Positions 44,313 to 56,096 of a stretch of 64,000 bases of DNA are shown one piece after another. Under the pieces are notes generated by a model, which worked only from the letters and a program-made list of their open reading frames with translations, had not been told where the DNA came from and made no database searches. The DNA lies in contig JAOTON010001483.1 of NCBI GenBank assembly GCA_034440635.1, positions 868,001-932,000 of the forward strand, in the 5' to 3' direction. Source of the stretch: Lepas anatifera (lineage: Eukaryota > Arthropoda > Thecostraca > Lepadidae). The first letter of the stretch is position 1, and every line of letters starts with the position of its first letter. The position numbers and the translations under genes were made by a program.

Positions 44313-45279
44313 AAAAGGACGGAATTTTCCTAAGGTCTGCTATTGCAGTAAAACAATTGTATGCTTCCTTGTGCATTTCTGAAGGAGTCCGGAGTTTCAT
44401 CAGCTGTGCTCGCTAGAAAAAACAACTAATTGGTCCGCTCCCTCGTTGCACTTTCAATTCGGTATCAGTTGTGGAGCTATGAATATCGTGGTAACGTTGC
44501 AAAGGAATGTTTAAATATTTCCTTATGAGAGCAATGCTTCTCCCCAGAATTAGTGGGCACATCTGCTAAGCTGTGTTCTCAGCTAAAAGCTGGTTCACAC
44601 AGAGTCAGTTCAACTTACCAGGCAACGTTATCCAAGCTGTAATTGATTGTCACGCCCTCCAAACGCATCACTTTGTAAACCCAGTTTGTGGGTGCTTAGA
44701 GTCACTAACTTCATCTGCTTTACGAATAGCCTGACAAAGTTTTCGCGTAGAATTCACTGCTGTAGTGAGAAGTGGTCCCAGGGGCTTCAACTATGGCGAG
44801 TGCTAGCCAGGGTCCAACCAATTAAATAGCTAAGGGATGCCACATAATACACCCGAGAAGCTACCAAATTGTTCCATTCACAATATTTATTGTATTACTT
44901 CAGCACGGAAAAGCCAGTAGCCCCGCTTCTTACAAGTCGACAAGCCTTCAGCACGTTATGTATTGGTATTCAGTTCTATGACATTTTATAAATTGTATAA
45001 TCGGATAAATTGATAATTGGATACCGGTATGCAGATTTGTATACCATCACTGATGGTTCCAATCGTTTTTATTATAAATTGCTCAGTCTACATCAATCTG
45101 AGCTAGATATCACATCACCCTATAGTTTTCCATCAGCATTGCTACAAATCCCTCGGAAAATCATCAAGGAAACGATGCCCGCAGAGAGTGCAAAAAGACG
45201 AACATATACTTCCACCTGACACCTAATACGTTCTCCATTCCCCAGTCCTGAAGAAAACAACCAGGCAGTGAGCTAACTA
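44313..45279. other. Gene-free stretch
   Basis: Only short frames without recognisable domains are present. No transposon ends seen. Confidence 0.45.
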
Positions 45280-45455
45280 TTTGAGGATGCAGTGGCATAG
45301 TGATGGCATGTTGGGTTTCCACGCGACTAACCTGGGTTCAAACCTCGGGTGAGAAAATGGAGCAAAGACTTCCTGATCCCTAGTTTACCTTTCCAGCAAG
45401 GTAAGAGTTGGCGGCGCCATATGACCTTAGCAGTTGGTGCGTCGTAGAACCCAAG
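45280..45455 (+). repeat. tRNA-derived SINE, copy 2
   Basis: TGCAGTGGCATAGTGATGGC and GGGTTCAAACCTC (B-box-like, 45334-45346) mark the head. The tail ends TTGGTGCGTCGTAGAACCCAA, as in the copy at 44130-44312 with one small indel. The heads of the two copies differ more than the tails. Confidence 0.6.
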
Positions 45456-45660
45456 CATAGGCGGATCCAAGATTTTCGATTGGGGGCACATTGTCGAAAC
45501 GGGGCGCCATGCGGACCAGGTGGGCGCCAAATCCCATCCGCAGGGCACCTGATGCTTGTATCCCTGGGGGGCTGGGATACGGATTTTCGGGGGTTACCAT
45601 CGACCTTTCAGGTGACGCCAAAGGGTCGATTAGTAGGGGGCAAGTTCCCCACTTGCTGCC
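45456..45660. mobile_element. GC-rich MITE-like repeat
   Basis: It begins AGGCGGATCCAAGATTTTCG and contains GGGGCGCCATGCGGACCAGG, resembling about 8360-8575. The start recalls the CAGTGGCGGAT family, but no inverted right end is visible. Confidence 0.4.
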
Positions 45661-46039
45661 CCCCTCCCCCGTGGATACATCTATGAGTCCAAGGCTTGCC
45701 TTAGGCTGCTTGATACCGATAAGGCAACATATTTTTCCAAAATTGTCAGCATTTGCGCGTTGTCATTATAACCTCTGCAAATCTTGTGAGACTCATCTCA
45801 TACCACTAAAAGATATCGAATTGCCATTAAGACGTTATATTCTCGTTAAGTTTCGTGTGGCATAGTTAGAGCATGATACAGGTCGGTTGCAACTTTAGCT
45901 CAACATTCTTAAAAAACCATGGATCGTTCTCCGGACGTTATTGAGCGATACTTCGACGGAGAGAACGGCTATTCGGTATCAAAACCCTGTGTTTTAACAC
46001 TCATGGGTTTTAAAACTGCCTTAGAATCCAGGGGTACAG

Positions 46040-46372
46040 AAGCCGTTTGAAAAGTAGGTTGGGGCCAAACTTAGAGTCGGCAATCTCAAGGAGGCCCCCG
46101 CCCCAAGGGGGCCCATAATTTTGAGCAGTTTTAAAACTACTCATTTGGTGTGAATAAGGCACGCACGCACACCGGCCTACACTATAATTGTCATGTATGA
46201 TTTCTTACGTCTCTTCCTGCCGTTTCATTTCAGTGAATAGCTTTGTGTTTTTTTCTACTTCGAAGTGGAAGACTGTCGGTCTCGTCACGCCTATCGATGC
46301 CCGAGGGACGGCTGCTGATCGGCGTTTGGTACGGGATGCGTATCCGAATTCGTGCGCTGTATTGGGAGTAGG
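46040..46372. mobile_element. Fragment of the CAGGGG end of the large hAT-like family
   Basis: The sequence from CCGTTTGAAAAGTAGG to GTATTGGGAG aligns with 49640-49980, the left end of the 4.2-kb element, sharing CCATAATTTTGAGCAG, CACACCGGCCTACACT and GAGGGACGGCTGCTG. It is cut off at about 46372, where family A sequence begins. Confidence 0.65.
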
Positions 46373-46965
46373 CTTTCAAAGTCAGACTTGCATTTTTAGA
46401 TCGCCGCAATCGCGTGGTCGGACCAGTCTTCCTGCATTTGAGACCGAGTGCTGACGTCATAGCGCCATATAAACGGGATAATATGTCAAAGGCACCTAAC
46501 AAGAAGGTCAGGGTCAAATTTAAAGGTCACCGTTCAAGGCCATTTCACCGTCATTTCAAGGTCACCGTTCAGAGGGCACTTTCAAGGTCATTGACCCCAG
46601 TGCTTCCGAACAAATGGCGTTGCTCGGTGTGACGTGTATTATACTATGACGTCATAGTTACGGTACCTCAATGTAACCGTAAAGGTCAAAGATCAAGGTC
46701 AAAGGTCATGGGTAAATGCTAATCCTCATTTATTTTCCACCAAACAGTTACTATATTGCTAGCTATAGTGTTCATTATTGACCTGAATGACCTTGCCCCC
46801 AAAATTGAAGGAAGGATTCTTTCCCTCTATGACCCTGGTCTGCCTTTAGCTTACTCCCGTCTTTTTCCCGCATAATCACAGCATTTCCTAATAGGTTCCC
46901 AGTGTGGGCAATATTTGACCTTTATGACCTCGTTTGACCTTGAAGATATTGACTAAGGCCAACGA
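46373..46965. mobile_element. Truncated family A element, copy 3
   Basis: It aligns with about 14440-15010, with TTAGATCGCCGCAATCGCG and TGACCTTTATGACCTCGTTT as anchors. Both terminal parts are missing. It is dense in AAGGTCA hexamers. Non-coding. Confidence 0.68.
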
Positions 46966-47825
46966 AGCCCCATGGTTAGGTCCCAACCTTTTCCAGTCAT
47001 CTTTATCATGGGGTAAGTTAATATTCATGGCCCACCGCCTGATAAGCGTCCCCCGCACCACGCGGGCGGGAGGCGGCCCGGTATAATTTACACCGTGAAC
47101 AATTTTGCACACATTTGCGCACTTAACTCTCGGCCGGCTTTGATGAAGAATTGCTTGGCTTACGTTTCCACAAAAAAGCTAAGTGGCAGAACTATATACT
47201 TGTTTTGTTTGCCTATTCAAAGCTAGCAATTAGTTTGAAGGGCAAATTTATCAAAGGGATAATTAAAACGCAGATTATATACCTTTATCGAAATTCAAGC
47301 ATAAAGATAACGCAAATCATTTTAAAGCTCATATTATGAGAAACATATAAATGTTAAAAAGTTAGAGCCTGGCTCAGTTTAGAGTTGTATTATTCAAAGT
47401 TAAAACCACGGATCTAACAGACGCATCGAGTGCTTTGCTTCTGCATATCATCACTGCCCTACTTTGATGAGTAATCAGTGGTTCTTTCAACCAAATTAAA
47501 TTGATAATGGTGGTCATTCAGAATGCTCTGAACAATTTCTTGATACCAGCAGCCATAAAAACCCCGAATTTCAAAATCTGAAAAATGTCCTGTTGGGTAC
47601 CCACGAGAGTTACCGACCACAGTGAAATGCCACAAACCAACCAATTGGCACAGCCAGCAACACGTTGTCACGGGCCACGTTTTGTCCACACAGGCGGCAA
47701 CGACTGAAATACTCCTCGCTTTACAGCACACTTTGCAAAATAAGCTCCGAATTCATGGCTCCACTCAGCTAATGGCTAGCAATAACTTTACACAACTACC
47801 AACCGCGGACCACAGTTTATGCTAA
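46966..47825. other. Gene-free stretch
   Basis: AT-rich, with no coding sequence or repeat that I can place. Confidence 0.4.
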
Positions 47826-48143
47826 TTAGGTGGAGCCCCGGTCAATAAAGGTGTCATACAGATGCAAACACTGCCGAAATTGGTGGACGTATTTTTCGTT
47901 TTTCACTTCGAGGGGACCGTCAAAGGCTTGAAGGCAAGAACTACCCGGGTATAATACAAAATACGGTGTTTCCGAGGACAATTGGTCAAAATCGGCTAAA
48001 AGCGGGTAAATTCTGGCCATTTTCTGAGGGAAGGGAGCCATGACCAGATTAAGCGATTCTGAATCCGCCCTGTAGCACCTCATCATCAACATTGTCACCA
48101 AAGCAAACCATTGGTATGGCGAGACTAGTGACGTCCATCTCAT
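47826..48143 (-). CDS. Unrecognised open frame, possible gene or exon
   Basis: A 105-codon minus-strand frame with ATG at 48143 and TAA at 47826-47828. It contains no low-complexity sequence and includes DFDQLSSETPYFVLYPGSSC and a C-terminal HQFRQCLHLYDTFIDRG. Codon use is mixed, with no strong third-position bias. No domain is recognised, and no neighbour supports it. It may be chance. Confidence 0.22.
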   Translation of the reverse strand: MRWTSLVSPYQWFALVTMLMMRCYRADSESLNLVMAPFPQKMARIYPLLADFDQLSSETPYFVLYPGSSCLQAFDGPLEVKNEKYVHQFRQCLHLYDTFIDRGST

Positions 48144-48521
48144 TTTGTTGATATTTTCCCCTAGCTACCAATTACGCTTTATTGGCCTTTGAGAGCCCCA
48201 GCTTAAAATTAAGGGTCTCCGATATCAGTTTCACCATTCTGCTGGTTCTGTCCTTAGTGGATCACGTATTGACTATTACAGAGTATACAAAATATCCCCT
48301 TGGGCCGTAAACATGCGTTCAAAGGTTTTGACTGTGTATAATTACCAACTCTTACGACTTCTTGTTCTCCTGGTTACTCACTTTCAAATATACGATTAAA
48401 GCTGGCCGAGATTCTAAGCGGGCATGCACCGTCCAGTGCTATTAAGCTTATATTAAAAATGAAACATTTGGATGTGTTTGAACTCAATGTGACAATATGT
48501 GATAGGTGAGGTCAACGGCTA
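48144..48521. other. Gene-free stretch
   Basis: Nothing recognised. Confidence 0.4.
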
Positions 48522-50399
48522 CAGGGCCCCATTTCATAAAAGACGTAACTTACGCTTATAGCGTAGAAAAAGCATAATGCAGCGTAGAAAGTGAATAATA
48601 CACCACAATCTTGTTTCACAAAAATACGGCGTAAAATACAACTACTTGCAAAGTTACGCTGCTCTAAACTACGCTGTACTGGAATGCAGCGTAGAATATT
48701 CCCAATCTTGTTTCATATAGCAGACAACATGTATGTACGTTGAATATGTAAAACACTCCTGAAAAGCTATGCAAGAAGTAGCAGCGTAACATTTATCAGA
48801 CAATGAAGCAAAACATGAAATATATATAATTTCTTCTGAAATTCTGAATCTCATCCAAAACTAGGTAGTGTAGTGAAGGACAAAAAGAGTCATGAATGTA
48901 AAATAAACTTAAATAAAAAGGTGTGTAAGTTCTTCCTTGCACAGGTTTGAAGTGCAAGTTACTCATGCCAAATTGAGCTCATATATAGAGTTCTATGACC
49001 ATTTGGTTTGTCAAAAATGATGATAGCTATTGATGCAAATACACAGGAAAGCTAGCATTGATTTTTTACTTTGACATTCTGCCGTTACTGTTATTTTACA
49101 GTCTAGGTAGTACAGAACCCTAGACAGGCTGACACTGTTATATGGTGTTATATGGAGTCTATGGAGGGTAAAAATTCAATTTAAGGTGCCTGTCACAAAC
49201 AAAATCCAAGTATCTCTACTGAGGCTTCTGGCAAAAATGATGATATAGGTACCTAAGTACTGGCATCTAGTTATTCTTCAAAGACGTTGACTCACTATTC
49301 CTTTCCCAGTTTCACGAAATTATAAGGTTCACAGACCTTGCACAGTTCACTCACGATTAGTAAACACACTTCAACTTGAATTTCACTGAGGCACACTTGC
49401 AAAACAATAATACAATCACCTTTTATGGCCTTCTTGACAGTAACTACCTAAAATAGACGGGGTACTGCCAAAAATAAGTACGTCGTATATTCATTGCGTC
49501 TGCTGTTAGCGCGTCTTCCTCCGCAGTATTTTTAAAAGTTCATGAGAAACTTAATAATCGAATAAGAGCAAATAAGTACAATAATTTTCTTTCAACTAAT
49601 TTATTAAAAATTATATATGCCCTTGCAGGGGCGTAGGAACCGGTTGAAAAGTGGGGGGCCAACCCCAAAGGGGGCCCAGCTCAAGGGGGGCCCCCAGCCC
49701 AAGGGGCCCATAATTATGAGCAGTTTTAAAACTGTTCATTTGGTGTCGATAATACACGCATACACACCGGCCTACACTAGGTATTTCCATACATTACGTG
49801 TTATTTACGTCTTTTCCAACAGTTCCCTCGCATCGAATAGCTCTGTGGTGATATTTTTTCACTTCGTAGTGGAAGACGGCCTGTAGACGGCTCTTCACGC
49901 CCGTTGATGACCGAGGGACGGCTGCTGCTCGGCTTGTGGTGCGGGTTGCGTGTCCGAATTAGCGCTCTGTGTTGGGAGCGGTCTGGGCCAGAATTTGATT
50001 GGGTCCAGTTTTCGGGGTCCATCTGGGAGCATTCGGATAGTAGGTGCCTTGGCCTTTTTCATGAAGCGCTTTCGGTCCAGGGGTTTGCAGAGGGCATACG
50101 CCAAAACTGGACTTTCCCAGACAAGCTGTCGTGCCCGCCCGGGTTTTTTCGTTGTATATTGCAGTTGCTGATATTTGCATATGCGTTGCAGCGGTCCACC
50201 ACAGAACAGTGGAGGGCCAGTGGCTCCCCTGGCCCGCCACTCTCCCGTTTCCTATGCCTATGCCGCTCAGAAGCCGCCAAGTCATCATAGAGGCCCCCCA
50301 GTGCCCAAACCATGGCTCAGGAACCAAATTAGTCAGCTCTGGGGGCCCCAAATCTGCTCATGGGCTAAGGGACCGGCTCATGGGACCACCTTATTAAGG

Positions 50400-51540
50400 G
50401 ACCCCACATAAGCACAGGGCCCTAAAAGCTCCGAACAGGGCGTTCCAGATTGTCTCAGGAAGCCAGGCTAGCTTAGGGGCCCGGCTCAGCTCAGGGCCCC
50501 CCAGGTTGGCTTATATAGGGTCTCAGAACAGCTCAAGGGACCCGTTTAAGCCTACGGATCCCAGCTCAATGACCCTAGCAGAGTCCAAGGGGGCTAGACC
50601 AGCTGGGGACCCCAGTTCAGCACAGGGGCCACATATTAGCTGTGGGAGACAAGCTCAGCTCAGGGGCCCAGGTCGGCTGATATAGGGTATCAAACCAGCT
50701 CAATGGGCCATTCAAGGTATCGGCCACCAGCTTAGCTCAGGGACGCTAGAACTGTGCAGGGGCTCCAGACCAACTCAGAGGCCTCATATAAGCACAGGGG
50801 GCCCCAGCTTAGCTTAGGGCTCGAATTAGCTGTGGGGCCCAGCACAGCTCAGGGGCCCCCAAGTTGGCTGATATAGGGTCTCAGAACAGCTCAATGGACC
50901 AACTCAAGCTCATGGCCCCCAGCTTAGCTCAGCGGGTCCTATAATTGGGCATGGGGCGCCAGACTAGCTCAGGGGCTGCTCAGTTCAGCAGAGGGGCCTC
51001 ATATTAATTTAGAGCCCAAAACTAGCTTTGGCGGCCTAGTTCAGCTCAGGGACCCCAGGTCGGCTGGTGTAGAGCTCAAAAAAGCTCAAGAGGCCCATTC
51101 AAGCTCATCGCCCTTAGCTCAGCTCAGCGGACTTAATAACAGCGCAGGTGCCCCAGACCAGCTCAGGGGCTGTTCAGTTCATCACAGGGCGCCTGAGATT
51201 AGCTAAGGGCCCAAATTAGCTTTTAGGGGTCTAGATAAGCTCAGGGTCCCAAGTCGGCTGATGTACTGTCTCAGAATAGCTCAACGGTTCCAGCTCAGTG
51301 ACTCTAAAAGTATTCAGGGATCCCAGACCATCTCGGGGTCCCCAGTTCAGCACAGCGGGCCCCAGATTAGCTCAGATGACCAGATCAGCTTAGGAGCCCG
51401 TTTCAGCTAAGGGGCCCCAGGTCGGTCTATATAGCGTCTCAGAACAGCTTAAGAAGGCCACTTTAAGCTCATGGCCCCCAGCTCAGCTCAGGGGCCGTAT
51501 AAGTGAGCCCCAGATAAGCTCAGGATTCCCAGTTTAGCTC
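50400..51540. repeat. Hierarchical GGGGCCC/AGCTCAG array (~183-bp higher-order unit)
   Basis: Monomers of about 18-20 bp (AGCTCAGGGGCCCCAG type) are organised in longer units: the landmark GT(C/T)GGCTNATATAG recurs at 50505, 50682, 50863, 51059, 51253 and 51421, spacings 168-196 bp. After most landmarks the next blocks are GTCTCAGAACAGCTCAA and a CATTCAAGCTCATGG-like segment. The reverse-complement form is at 27900-28500 and 31860-32400. No coding potential. Confidence 0.78.
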
Positions 51541-53161
51541 TGAGGCCCTCCTAAGACCAACACTTAGCGGCACTCGCGACGCTAATTTTCGGCCCCTCCC
51601 CCGATTAGCTGTCAGGGGCCCCTGGGCCTTATTACCGGGGACTCTTAGACCAAAACTGAGGGGGCCCTGAGTATAGCTCGGAGCTCCTAAGACAAATTCT
51701 CGGCAGCACCTCTGAGACTACCTACCGGACCCCCCCAGACTTGCTCTCGGGTGGCCCCAGACATAGAGTCTCGGGGGCATCCAGGTCAGATCTTGGGGTC
51801 CCCTAAGACTGACTTTCGTGGGACCCTGGGACTGACTCCCGATAGCAATCTGAGACTAACACTGGGGCACCCCCTGAGACTAACACTCAGGGGTGTCCCT
51901 GAGACTGAGCAATTGGTGCTTCTGAGACCTACTCTAGGAGGCCCCAGATTAGCCCCCAGGGGTCTTAGGCCAACTTGGAGCCCGTGAGACCAAAACTCGG
52001 GAGAACTTCTTGTGATTACTCTCAGAGCCCCAAAATTAGCTCTCGGATGCCCCTGAGACTGACTTCGGGGGGAGGGGCCTCTGAGACTAGCTTTTGAGCG
52101 CTCCCCGAGGCTGATTCTTGGGGCCCCTTAGACAAAAACTTGGGGGGACAACCTGAGGCCAATTCTCGAGGGCATCCAAGATCACCTCTCCGCGGCCCTC
52201 TGAGACCGTCACTCTGCTGCACAAATGAGACTAACTCTCGGGACTCCAGATGATCACTCGGGGCCCCCTGAAAGTAAATATTGTCTCCTGAGAGAGGCAC
52301 CCTTGAGACTATGAGGGGCCCCTGAGACCAGCACTTGGCGGCACTCATGACACTAATTCTCGGGCCCCATATTAGCTTTCGGGGCCCTTGAGAGAAAGCC
52401 CCCTTAGACCAACACTGGTGGGGTATCTGATAATAACTTATCCCGAGATTAGTTCCCAGGGACCCCTGAGACCGACTCCCAGGGGCCCCCTGAGAAAGAC
52501 TCTCGAGGGACCCCTTAGACCGATTCTCAGGGGGGCGGGGCTTCTGAGGCTGACTCTCGGGGGCCCTGAGACTGACTCTCGGGGCCCCTGAGATCAACTC
52601 TTGGGATCCTCTGAGACTGACTCAGGGGCCCTTGAAACCGACTTCTGGGGGGCCCTGAGATAGACTTTTGGCCCTGAGACTAACTCTCGGGCCCCCTGAG
52701 ACTATATGTCGTGGCCCCCTGAGCTCGACTCTCGGAGGCCCCCTGAGACCGACTCTTGGGGGTCCCCTGAGACTGACTTCCAGGAGCCCCTGAAACCGAC
52801 TTTGGGGGGTCTGAGACTTAATCTCGGGGGTGGGAGGCTGAGACCGACTCTCGGACCCTCTGAGACAAACTTTCGGGGGTCCCTTGCGACCAACCCTCAG
52901 GGGCCCTGAAAACCAACTTTCAGGGGGCCCCTGAGACCACCTCTCGGGGGCCCCTAAGACCAACTCTTGGGCCCCTTAATGCTAACTATCGGGGCGGAGG
53001 GCCCTGAGACCGACTCGGGGCCCCTATGAACCAATCTTGGGGCCCCTGAGACTGACTCTGGGGGCCCCCTGATCAGAGAATCCTTTAGAGTGCTTACGAT
53101 CGGCCCAAGGGCGGGGGGAGGGGTCTGCGAACCCCTTGGACTCTCCTTGGCTACTCTACTG
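51541..53161. repeat. GAGACTGACTCTCGGGGGCCCC array, nested element in copy 2
   Basis: Degenerate ~22-25-bp units (GAGACTGACTCTCGGGGGCC). The right border TTGGCTACTCTACTGG at 53146-53161 is a decayed CCTTGGCTACGCCACTG end. About 53065-53130 (CTGATCAGAGAATCCTTT … GATCGGCCCAAGG) mirrors 29620-29672. The left end is not identifiable. Confidence 0.72.
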
Positions 53162-54989
53162 GTCCCAGTCCATCTAAGGGGGAGGGGGAGGTGGGGGGGG
53201 GGGGCAGTTCTGCACAGTGGGTCATAGATTAGCTCAGATGACCAGATCAGCTTAGGAGCCCGGCTCAGCTCAGGGGTCCCAGATCGGCTTATGTAGCGTC
53301 TCAGAACAGCTCAAGGAGGCCACTTCAAACTCAGCTCAGGGGCCCTATAACTCTGGGTGAGCCCCAGATAAGCTCAGGAGCCCCAGTTTAGCACAGGGGG
53401 CATCATATTAGCTTTGGGGGCTCAGCTCAGCTCAGGGGCCCCCAGATCGGCTTGTATAGGGTCTTTGACTAGCTCAAGGGGCCCATTCAGGCTGATGGCT
53501 CCCAGTTCAGCTTAGGGACCATGCAACAGTTCAGAGGGGCATAAACCAGCTCGAGGGACCTTAGATTATCCCAAGGAGCCCCAAGTTAGCTCATAGGACA
53601 TCAGAGGTTAATTCAGGGGCCCCTGAACAGCTCAGGGGCCCCAGGCCGACTCATAAGACCTCAGATCAGCTCAGGAGTTCAGGCCAGCTTTATAAGAGGT
53701 TTTCCGAGCAAGCTATACGGTCCGTTTGGGTTTCTTGTTTTATGTTACAGTTGCTGGTATTTTCATATCAATACCACTTTTCTGTGGGGGCCCCCACAGA
53801 AAAGTGGGGGGCCAGTGGCCCCCTGGCCCCCCCGGTTCCTACGCCTATGTGCCCTTGTTAATGCTAATGAAGCAGTTATATGTTATATTTCAAAGGTGTA
53901 ATTCCATTCTGGAATTGGGCGTCATTCACACTTCATTTCATATCCAGAGGTCAAGAACATCTCAAATTGGCTATCTACATATCCTTGATGCGGCCAACAT
54001 GGCTACCTGAAGTGAATTAAACTTTTGCGTGAACTGAGGCTTTAAATTGCTCCCAGTAAATATGTCTTAGTGAGTAAAAATTTACTCTCAATAAGTGAAA
54101 GTATGAAAGGAAGTAAATTTACAGTGATTTGGAGACTAATGAATTACGTATAGCATACTCTTAGTACCAAACAGCAAAAGGTTAGGTATATGTGCAGTGA
54201 TTACAAGTTGTGTGCACTGTAATACAAGCATGTGACCATTATATGTGCATATTAGTCAGTCAAAAATGTTATCAAATACCTAATACAAAAAGACATGAAA
54301 AAGAATGTGTGCTGTCAGAGTCTAGTACTCTTACTGCAACTGCTTGCTATGGTCAATCATTGCTAAGATGGCAGACAACCACCATTTGACTGTAGCAGTC
54401 AGCATTCTGAGACTTAAGCTACTTGAAGGATACATTTAATTTACATTTTTAAAATAATACATATAATTTGAATATCTCCAATGCCTGCAACCATATATAA
54501 GTAGTCAGCAAGAGGAAAAGTAACTCCTAATACCACAACCATCATCCAGCAAACCCTGAAAAGATTGAGGCAGATCAATGCACATCACCACATTCACCTG
54601 CCTAATGGAAACTTTTGTGGAATCATCACAATTTTATTAAGTTTGAATTGATAAAATCGACCTAGGTAGGCACCAAAAAAAGCTACCTGCAGTTTGCCTG
54701 ACTTCATGGGCACCAAACAGCATATATTTTTTAGGTGCAAAGCCAGAACTTGCAACTCTCATCTTGATCTCCGCAGGTCTACGGTTTGGATATCTCGCAT
54801 GCACTTGACTGAGATGTGTGCTGTAATTGACACCCTCAAAACCACACAACTCTGCTGGGCTTTTGAGATCTGGCAGATTTCACTTTCCCCTACGTTTCTC
54901 TGGCTGCGGCATAATACATAAGAATTGGTAGTGGGTTTACGACTGGCAACAAAACCTGTTCTGATTTAGGTCAAAATCTATAGCCTCAT

Positions 54990-56096
54990 ATCATACCAAC
55001 CACCTCGACATCCTCTCCGAATTCCTGCACCAAGCCTACACCCACACAGCAGCTTCAACACCAACACGTATTTCTTACTGTTTTTTTCTCGCTACTCGCG
55101 TGCCAGAAACGCAAAACTTTGTGGTTACCCAAGTGGCGACCTGGTGGTCCCTAATCGTAATTTTCGTTGCCGGACTGGCGACCAGACTCTAAAATCTAGA
55201 CACGAGTTACACAAATTAAAGTTCTTAAACCGGCTAAACCGAGGAGCAACACCAAACTACATTAAGAAAATTTTACCAGCAACCAGAGACAACACCATTA
55301 ACCGTACTTTACGAAATGCTAGGAACAGAACTCAAATACCATTTAGAACTTCTAACTACAAGTTTTCATTTCTGTCTCGCACAATAAAATTATTAAATAG
55401 GCTGCCAGGACATCTCTTAGAAATCCAATCCGAGACTACATTCAACCATCACCTAGAGCGGTATTACAGCCAAAACAACCCTCCAAGTATTTTACATTCG
55501 GCTCAAAAATAGATAACTCTCTCTCTTAGCCCGCCTGAGGGTGGGTATGGCCAAATTAAACGGTCATTTGTTCAAAATTCAAGCCTTAGAATCCTCGTGC
55601 TGCGACTGCGGTCACTCTTGCGAGGAAACCGCATATTTTCTTCTCGATTGCCCGAAATTCACCCCACAGAGGGAGACTATGATGAATAATATTACAGCAC
55701 TATTGAATATCCCATTCCGAACTATCCACAGAAACTTAAAAATATACACTCATCTACGGGCACTCTCTCCTACCCGGCGTTGACCAAGCTGTGGCCCAAG
55801 AGGTTTACAGATATATAAAAACTAGCTGAAGGTTCCGTGGTGAGATCGAGCGCCGCTGAGCTGGTGGGCCGCTGCGTGGATGGCCTGGCTGCCGGTGCCC
55901 GGCCGGGCGTGGGACTGTGTGTGGTGGCGTGGGCGGGGACGTCTGACTGGCGGAAGCATCGTTGTCGTGTTCAGTGCTACCCGAGCGGCGTCGTGACTCA
56001 AGTGCCTTGGCGCTTTTACGCCAATCGGGGATTCCTCTTGATTTACTTGTTTGTGCAATGTTGGAAAATAAATGTATGTATGTATGTATGTAGACC
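54990..56096 (+). pseudogene. LINE fragment, ORF2 C-terminus and 3' tail (LINE1-related)
   Basis: Frame 55144-55512 carries ELHKLKFLNRLNRGATPNYI, TLRNARNRTQIPF and LSRTIKLLNRLPGHL, the post-thumb layout also seen in LINE1 (…LNLYHRL…LRNALT…LWNKLP). After a slip at about 55512-55541 the frame reads GMAKLNGHLFKIQALESSCC and CGHSCEETAYFLLDCPKF, a C-C…H/T…C cluster that corresponds to the Cys-rich C-terminus of LINE1. A GC-rich 3' UTR follows, ending in AATAAATGTATGTATGTATG (tail 56070-56096). It is 5' truncated near 54990, and no target duplication was found. Confidence 0.75.

Larger units (their letters stand above)
49626..53849. mobile_element. Large hAT-like non-autonomous element, copy 2 (4.2 kb, inverted relative to copy 1)
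   Basis: Perfect 8-bp duplications TGCCCTTG flank it (49618-49625, 53850-53857). The left end is CAGGGGCGTAGGAACCGG and the right end inverted is CATAGGCGTAGGAACCGG. Running right to left it repeats the plan of copy 1: CATAGG end (53705-53849), array (about 53210-53700), a nested GAGACTGA-type array (51560-53160), more array (50259-51540), an internal second CATAGG end (about 50125-50258), then non-repetitive sequence (49640-50120) that matches 32560-32680 inverted. No transposase is visible. Confidence 0.83.

Noticed and set aside
49904..50351. Several overlapping 70-130-residue frames on both strands
   Set aside because: They lie in the terminal and internal-end regions of the hAT-like element, have no hAT motifs and are not preserved in copy 1.
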